NCBI GenBank assembly: GCA_013334755.1
Contig: JAAXWX010000001.1
Location: forward strand, 99,920 to 132,334
Direction: 5' to 3'
Source: Chlorobiaceae bacterium
Lineage (GTDB): Bacteria > Bacteroidota > Chlorobiia > Chlorobiales > Chlorobiaceae
Length of the DNA: 32,415 bases
The notes beneath the pieces are model-generated. The model searched no databases. It was not told the origin of the DNA and saw only the letters and a list, made by a program, of their open reading frames with translations. Numbering within the stretch: the stretch's first letter is position 1; every line of letters begins with the position of its first letter. The position numbers were made by a program, and so were the translations under genes. Positions 27,541 to 32,415 of the stretch are shown here, piece after piece.

Positions 27541-28320
27541 ATGGAGTTGATCGATTTTATTCCGTTCAAAAACGAATTTACCAAAGCCTGCCAGGGGCTT
27601 ACCACCAATGCTACGCATACGTCGGAAAAACCTGTTTTAGATGAACTGAAAGTCAGACGATACGATAAACCCATTGCCGACATTTCGGAGTTTATTCTCA
27701 ACAAAATTGATCACTGGCTTGGATGGAATCTTGTAAATGAAAAAACAGCTGTCGGCGGCATGACAACCATTCGTGCCGAGGTAAGCTCCTTTATCCTTTT
27801 TGGATTGAAAATAAATGTCACCTTCGGACTTCTTGAAGAAAAGGATATCAATGGCCGCTTCATCACCACGGTTAATGCCAAAGCTGAAACCCACATTGAA
27901 TCCAGGGGAGATCTGGGTGAAAGCCGCAGAGTGATCAGAATGATGCTCGGTGCAATGGATTTTGAGTTCAGAAATACCGTGATCAATGAAGAGGACTATC
28001 AATACCGCTCAGTGGATACAAAGGGGTCGGCTGCAGCATGCCAGCAGATTTTTAATGATGCCCAGTTGCAGCAGCACAAACAACCTGAGGGAAGCCCAAA
28101 AAGCACAACAATCGAATTCAAAAAAAAGCCTGTCATACAGACTATCCTGCTCAAGCCCACTGCAAAGAATGAAGAAACCGCCCCTGCTGCCACTCCCCTT
28201 ACAGGAGCTGAAGTGCAGAATGGATCAGCGACAAGCGCTCCTGCAGCCAGCATGACCGCAGAAGAATCAAAGCCCTCTAAGCCAAAAATCATGATCGTTA
28301 CTACAAAAAAAACCCTATAA
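27541..28320 (+). CDS. Protein of unknown function between rlmN and adk
   Basis: A 259-residue protein not assigned to a family. Residues 1-165 look like a globular alpha/beta domain: it has alternating strands such as [22 protein letters not shown] and [19 protein letters not shown]. From about 165 the chain becomes low in complexity and rich in Pro, Ala, Lys, Thr and Ser (for example [12 protein letters not shown] and [11 protein letters not shown]), probably disordered. There is no signal peptide or membrane segment. It lies 21 bases after rlmN and 10 bases before adk, so it is likely co-transcribed with both. Codon use looks like the neighbours, which argues for a long-resident gene. Confidence 0.8.
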   Translation: MELIDFIPFKNEFTKACQGLTTNATHTSEKPVLDELKVRRYDKPIADISEFILNKIDHWLGWNLVNEKTAVGGMTTIRAEVSSFILFGLKINVTFGLLEEKDINGRFITTVNAKAETHIESRGDLGESRRVIRMMLGAMDFEFRNTVINEEDYQYRSVDTKGSAAACQQIFNDAQLQQHKQPEGSPKSTTIEFKKKPVIQTILLKPTAKNEETAPAATPLTGAEVQNGSATSAPAASMTAEESKPSKPKIMIVTTKKTL

Positions 28321-28330
28321 CAACAGTTTG

Positions 28331-28987
28331 ATGAGAATTATTCTACTGGGAGCACCGGGGGCCGGAAAAGGCACACAGTCAAACTATATCTCGAAAACCC
28401 TCGGAATTCCGCAGATTTCGACGGGCGACATGCTGCGCGCTGCGGTCAAAGCAGGAACACCTCTTGGTATTGCTGCAAAGAAAGTTATGGATGCAGGACA
28501 ACTTATATCTGATGAAATCATTATTGGTCTTGTCAAAGAACGTCTGACTGAAAACGACTGTGCCAATGGATGCCTTTTCGACGGCTTTCCCCGTACTCTT
28601 AATCAGGCTGAAGCGTTGCGAAAAGATGGAATCCACATTGACCATATCGTTGAAATTAATGTTGAAGATAAAGAGATTATCGAGCGGATGAGTGGACGCC
28701 GTGTACACCTGGCATCAGGCAGAACCTATCATGTACAGTTCAACCCGCCAAAAAAAGCGGATATTGATGACGAAACCGGTGAGTCCCTGATCCAAAGGGA
28801 GGATGATTCTGAAGACACGGTAAAAAAACGCCTTGAAATCTATCATGCTCAAACAGCGCCTCTGATTGAATATTATATGGCGTTGTCAAAGAACGGAACT
28901 CCGGACGCTCCGAACTACTACAGGATTCAGGGAACAGGAAAAGTCGAGGAGATCCGTGACAGAATTCTGGAAGCATTGCTTGCCTGA
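28331..28987 (+). CDS. adk: Adenylate kinase
   Basis: A 218-residue kinase interconverting ATP plus AMP with two ADP. The P-loop [10 protein letters not shown] is at 7-16. AMP-binding [11 protein letters not shown] and DGFPRT are present. The LID segment [20 protein letters not shown] is of the long type and has no zinc-binding cysteines. [11 protein letters not shown] is the usual closing motif. The start is ATG 28331. A TTG codon directly before it is in frame but unlikely to be used. A strong terminator follows the gene. Confidence 0.98.
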   Translation: MRIILLGAPGAGKGTQSNYISKTLGIPQISTGDMLRAAVKAGTPLGIAAKKVMDAGQLISDEIIIGLVKERLTENDCANGCLFDGFPRTLNQAEALRKDGIHIDHIVEINVEDKEIIERMSGRRVHLASGRTYHVQFNPPKKADIDDETGESLIQREDDSEDTVKKRLEIYHAQTAPLIEYYMALSKNGTPDAPNYYRIQGTGKVEEIRDRILEALLA

Positions 28988-29012
28988 AAACACCAACGAA
29001 AAATCTTCAATT

Positions 29013-29045
29013 AAAAAAAGTCAGTACTTTTGTGCTGGCTTTTTT
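29013..29045 (+). terminator. Intrinsic terminator between adk and priA
   Basis: Seven A, stem GTCAGTAC (29020-29027), loop TTTT, stem GTGCTGGC (29032-29039) with two G-T pairs, then six T (29040-29045). It lies 25 bases past the adk stop, and its T-run ends 11 bases before the priA ATG. Because it also has an A-run on the left it could work in either direction. Confidence 0.85.
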
Positions 29046-29056
29046 CATTCACCAAG

Positions 29057-31495
29057 ATGCATGCACTGATAGCAGCAGAAAATTTATTCAGGGGAGAACC
29101 GTTTACAGCGATCGTGCCTGATATTCTGGAACAAGAGATCCAGCAGGGTTGCATGGTGCTGCTTTCGGTAAAAAAAGGAAATGGAAAAGTATCAATCGGA
29201 TACATTCTGAGCCTGACAACCCTGAATTACGGAGAACCATCGAATATTGAAATAGTGGATGTGCTCTATGATGGCTGCCCTGTTCTGAACCAATCACTCC
29301 TGCAGCTTACCGAGTGGATGGCTGATTATTACCTCACAAGGAGAACCGATACGCTCATGGCAGCCCTGCCTGCGGCGATCCGCACCACTGTTCATGATGT
29401 GGTTGAAATGAAGAACTTTTCACTCAAGTCAGAAGAACCGAAAATCATCAACACAGCTCTCCGGCGTTCTATCTTGAAAATATTGACAACAGAGAAAAAG
29501 CTGACAATCCCCCAGCTGCAGCGCAGGCTTGGAAAAAAACAACTGTACCGTACCATCTCCGAACTTGAGCGGGGAGGGCATCTGACACTCACAAAGAAGT
29601 TTTTAACCACAAAAGCAAAACAAAAAATCAGTTACCGCCTAAGCGCATCATTACCGGATAACGCAGAGGAGGAGCTGAAAAACTCACCGAAGCAGCTTGA
29701 GGCCATCAAAAAACTTGCCTCCCTCGGCAACAAATACACTTTGCCGGAAAATATCAGTAGCTCAAGAGATACTCTCAACACCCTCGTAAAAAAAGGATTT
29801 GTTGAAAAAATTCAAACGGATGTCACAAGCAAATTCACGACCGGCTTTGCAGAAACGCCCCAATCGTCAAAAACGCCGACCGTCTCACAGCAAAAAGCTC
29901 TTGAACAACTGATTTGTGCCTTTAATAAACATGAATATGGCACATTCCTGCTTCACGGTGTAACAGGCAGCGGAAAAACCCTGATTTATATCGAGTTGCT
30001 GAAAACAGTCCTTGCTGCAGGAAAAACCGCTATCGTATTGGTACCGGAAATAGCCCTGACCCCCCAGACAGCCGGACGATTCCAAGAGCACTTTCATGAT
30101 GAGATCACCATTCTGCACAGTGCCATGAGTAACCAGGAAAAATATGATGCATGGCATAGTCTGCGGCTCGGAAAAACAAAAATCGCCCTTGGTGCCCGCT
30201 CAACTATTTTCGCTCCAATCGAAAACCTCGGAGCAATCATTGTGGACGAAGAGCATGACACCGCCTACAAACAGGACCGTACTCCCCGCTATCATGCACG
30301 GGATACGGCAATCATGAGGGCAATGTTCAGCAAGACGATATGCGTGCTCGGATCGGCAACACCTTCGTTTGAGTCATACAGCAACGCCATCAACGGAAAA
30401 TACACCCTTATCAATCTTCCGGAACGGGTTGACGGGGCTACCATGCCAGGCATCACACTTGTCTGGATGAAAGGAAGTCCAAAGGCTTCTTCATCAATTT
30501 CCGAAATCCTCTATCAACAGATTGCACTCCGCCTTGAAAAAAACGAGCAGGTTATTCTTCTGCAAAACAGGCGGGGGTTTGCAGGAAGTATCTTCTGTCT
30601 TGACTGTGGTCATATACCGCTCTGCCGGTTCTGCAATATTCCTCTTGTCTACCATGCAGCCCAGAAACATCTCCGCTGCCACTACTGCGGACATTCTGTC
30701 AATTTTACTGAATTATGCGATAAATGTTCATCAACCAATCTTTTTTATAAAAGCAGCGGCACTGAACGCATCCAGGAAGAGCTGCAAACTCTTTTCCCTG
30801 AAGAAAAAATTCTCCGTATGGATGTAGACACCACAACAGCAAGAGGTTCCCACGGCAGAATTCTCAAAGAGTTCCAGGAGAACAAAGCGCGTATTCTGCT
30901 CGGCACGCAAATGGTCGCCAAAGGACTCGATTTCCCGGCAGTCACCCTTGTCGGAGTTCTTATGGCCGATATTGGACTTAATATTCCGGACTTCCGTGCT
31001 TCGGAACGGACATTTTCCCTTCTCACCCAGGTAGCAGGACGCGCTGGACGCTCTTCCTTGCCAGGAGAGGTCTTCTTGCAGGTTTATAATAAGGAAAACG
31101 ATGTTTTCACGGCTTTATTGCAGGGATCCGGCAGTTTTGAAAAGTTTTTTTTCCAGGAAACTGCTGTCAGAAAAGAACTCCAATACCCTCCTGCATCAAG
31201 ACTTATAAAATTCGAATGCAGCGCAGAAGAGGAAAAACAAGCTGAAGCTGCAGCATTATATTGCCGCAAATCCCTGGAGCTGCAACTTCCCGCAACAAGA
31301 GGCGCAGTGCTTGGCCCGGCACCAGCTGGCATTGCAAAAATAAAAGGACGATACCGTTATCAGGTGCTCGTCAAACTCTTTGATGGCAAACTCTCACCAC
31401 TATTTGTTAAACAGATGAGCAGCGACATATCCGCTCGCTTCCGTTCATCAGGGCTCACCTTCAGTATTGATGTCGATCCCCAGAACCTCATGTAA
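29057..31495 (+). CDS. priA: Primosomal protein N' (replication restart helicase PriA)
   Basis: An 812-residue 3'-5' helicase that recognises stalled forks and reloads the replicative helicase. The N-terminal DNA-binding part is followed by the Walker A GVTGSGKT (301-308), the DEEH box (VDEEHD, about 396-401), GSATPSFES, and the zinc region with eight cysteines at about 514, 517, 523, 526, 541, 544, 554 and 557. The C-terminal helicase part includes LLGTQMVAKGLDFP and QVAGRAGR. ATG 29057 (MHALIAAENLF) is chosen. The frame continues upstream only through a TTG at 29030 inside the terminator hairpin. No clear Shine-Dalgarno is present. Confidence 0.96.
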   Translation: MHALIAAENLFRGEPFTAIVPDILEQEIQQGCMVLLSVKKGNGKVSIGYILSLTTLNYGEPSNIEIVDVLYDGCPVLNQSLLQLTEWMADYYLTRRTDTLMAALPAAIRTTVHDVVEMKNFSLKSEEPKIINTALRRSILKILTTEKKLTIPQLQRRLGKKQLYRTISELERGGHLTLTKKFLTTKAKQKISYRLSASLPDNAEEELKNSPKQLEAIKKLASLGNKYTLPENISSSRDTLNTLVKKGFVEKIQTDVTSKFTTGFAETPQSSKTPTVSQQKALEQLICAFNKHEYGTFLLHGVTGSGKTLIYIELLKTVLAAGKTAIVLVPEIALTPQTAGRFQEHFHDEITILHSAMSNQEKYDAWHSLRLGKTKIALGARSTIFAPIENLGAIIVDEEHDTAYKQDRTPRYHARDTAIMRAMFSKTICVLGSATPSFESYSNAINGKYTLINLPERVDGATMPGITLVWMKGSPKASSSISEILYQQIALRLEKNEQVILLQNRRGFAGSIFCLDCGHIPLCRFCNIPLVYHAAQKHLRCHYCGHSVNFTELCDKCSSTNLFYKSSGTERIQEELQTLFPEEKILRMDVDTTTARGSHGRILKEFQENKARILLGTQMVAKGLDFPAVTLVGVLMADIGLNIPDFRASERTFSLLTQVAGRAGRSSLPGEVFLQVYNKENDVFTALLQGSGSFEKFFFQETAVRKELQYPPASRLIKFECSAEEEKQAEAAALYCRKSLELQLPATRGAVLGPAPAGIAKIKGRYRYQVLVKLFDGKLSPLFVKQMSSDISARFRSSGLTFSIDVDPQNLM

Positions 31496-31762
31496 CAAAC
31501 CGCTCTTTTCACATCGTTTCTTCCTGTTTTATTATACGTGCAACTCTAAAAAAAAGATGGCTTTTTACGGTCTCCTGATCATTGATGCAACCACTCTTTG
31601 TCCACGATATGTTTACATCCAGGAAAAATTCTGTATTAATTGGGTATCAGGTAATTACCGTACTATTTACTTATCATCTTAACAATGAAAGAATTACAAA
31701 ACGCCGGTTTTGTTTCTGATCCTGTGTTATGTGGAATAACTTTTTTATGTTTTGCAGAATCG

Positions 31763-32149
31763 CTAAAGATCATAAGGATCGTCAATAATTTCAAAAAAGA
31801 TCTCTTTCTGGTGCTCCGTAAATCCAATTCTGATGTAATGGATGTTTTCACTTTTAAAGATATCAGCCCCTTTTTCTGCTGCCCTCAGAATGATGTGACC
31901 TTTATGACGCCCGAGCTCTTTTGAAAGGTCATTCCATTTTTTGAACACGATATTGGTAAACGAGTCCCCCTCTCTAAGCCATAAAATATCACTCTCCGAA
32001 AGATCAACTATCATCTCCGGAGTTGCAAGCAACGACATCTCTTTACCGATCCAGATAGATATGATTTCACAGTGAAACGGTAGAAAAACAGCGTTTTTTA
32101 CCACAAATCCCTTTTCTCCGTTCCTGAACGCATCAAGAAAGCTTTTCAT
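31763..32149 (-). CDS. Small protein of unknown function
   Basis: A 128-residue soluble-looking protein that I do not recognise. It starts MKSFLDAFRNGEKGFVVKNA and contains alternating hydrophobic strands (AVFLPFHCEIISIWIG) and a charged middle section; it ends HQKEIFFEIIDDPYDL. There is no signal peptide or clear membrane segment. It begins 33 bases after the stop of the transporter gene on the same strand, so the two may be co-transcribed. The 267 bases between its end and the priA stop contain no gene I can support. Confidence 0.65.
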   Translation of the reverse strand: MKSFLDAFRNGEKGFVVKNAVFLPFHCEIISIWIGKEMSLLATPEMIVDLSESDILWLREGDSFTNIVFKKWNDLSKELGRHKGHIILRAAEKGADIFKSENIHYIRIGFTEHQKEIFFEIIDDPYDL

Positions 32150-32182
32150 GAGACTTGAGTGTTAATAATTAACCAACAGTTC

Positions 32183-32415
32183 TCAGCTTTTAAAAAACAG
32201 TAACCATAAAACAATAAATATCGGCAGAAGAATTGGCAGGGAATATTTGTAGATATACTCCAGAAAATCAGGAACTTCTAGATCTGCTTGAGCGGCTATA
32301 TTTTTAACCATAAAGTTCGGTGCATTACCAATATATGTCAGGGCTCCGAAAAATACTGAAGCTACAGAAATTGCGATGAGATAAATGTCTGATGAGACAT
32401 CACCCTGTACCGGGG
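32183..32415 (-). CDS. CitMHS_2-type ion transporter / Na+:H+ antiporter-like protein, C-terminal fragment
   Basis: The last 76 codons of a gene running off the right edge. The translation includes DIYLIAISVASVFFGALTYI, then GNAPNFMVKNIA, then a final hydrophobic helix (SLPILLPIFIVLWLLFF) ending KS. The motif GALTYIGNAPNFMVK is characteristic of the ArsB/NhaD-superfamily group often labelled putative citrate transporter or sodium:proton antiporter (CitMHS_2). It is an inner-membrane protein. The transported ion cannot be judged from the fragment. Confidence 0.8.
   Translation of the reverse strand, partial: PVQGDVSSDIYLIAISVASVFFGALTYIGNAPNFMVKNIAAQADLEVPDFLEYIYKYSLPILLPIFIVLWLLFFKS

Noticed and set aside
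31548-31575. Possible priA terminator with an A-run, short stem and T-run
   Set aside because: The stem is essentially A-T pairs only, too weak to call.
31685-31924. Plus-strand 79-codon frame after priA
   Set aside because: Largely antisense to the better minus-strand gene at 31763-32149; no recognisable motif.

Overview
The window reads as a chromosomal segment of a Gram-negative bacterium. By gene content and gene style I place it in the green sulfur bacteria (Chlorobiaceae) or a close relative in the Chlorobi/Bacteroidetes group. Supporting this are the order ffh-rpsP-rimM-trmD-rplS, tandem START-domain proteins, frequent absence of clear Shine-Dalgarno sites, and envelope genes for a heptose-containing LPS. 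The species cannot be named from sequence alone. No mobile element, CRISPR array or prophage was seen.

Layout: (1) 1-392: start of alanine dehydrogenase (minus) and tRNA-Cys (plus). (2) 468-5539, minus: a five-gene cluster consisting of a YbhN-type membrane protein, a GT-B-like glycosyltransferase, a NeuA-type CMP-sugar synthetase, a KdnB-like dehydrogenase and a KdnA-like PLP aminotransferase. (3) 5762-7594, plus: long-chain acyl-CoA ligase, followed by about 650 bp of apparently decayed coding sequence. (4) 8253-12896, minus: a MutY-like glycosylase without the iron-sulfur cysteines, a terminator, then rplS, trmD, rimM, rpsP and ffh. (5) 13059-14045, plus: heptose-7-phosphate kinase. (6) 14014-17069, minus: two START-domain paralogues and a C-terminal processing protease. 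(7) About 780 bp of AT-rich, strongly strand-skewed DNA without genes. (8) ridA (minus) divergent from a tenI-like/thiE/thiD thiamine operon (plus). (9) 20585-26179, minus: nrnA, pepA, a lipase-like hydrolase, a coiled-coil lipoprotein and ugd. (10) 26440-31495, plus: rlmN, an unknown gene, adk, a terminator, priA. (11) 31763-32415, minus: the end of a CitMHS_2-type transporter and an unknown small gene.

The most interesting system is the 468-5539 cluster. KdnA and KdnB together convert the C8 hydroxyl of Kdo to an amine in Shewanella. Here the pair sits with a sialic-acid-type cytidylyltransferase, a glycosyltransferase and a membrane protein, and the KdnB homologue has Asn in place of one canonical metal-binding His. 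This suggests a variant amino-ulosonic-acid pathway for a surface glycan. Other envelope genes (heptose kinase, UDP-glucose dehydrogenase, lipoprotein, lipase, protease) make much of the window cell-surface related; the rest is translation, SRP, thiamine and nucleic-acid maintenance.
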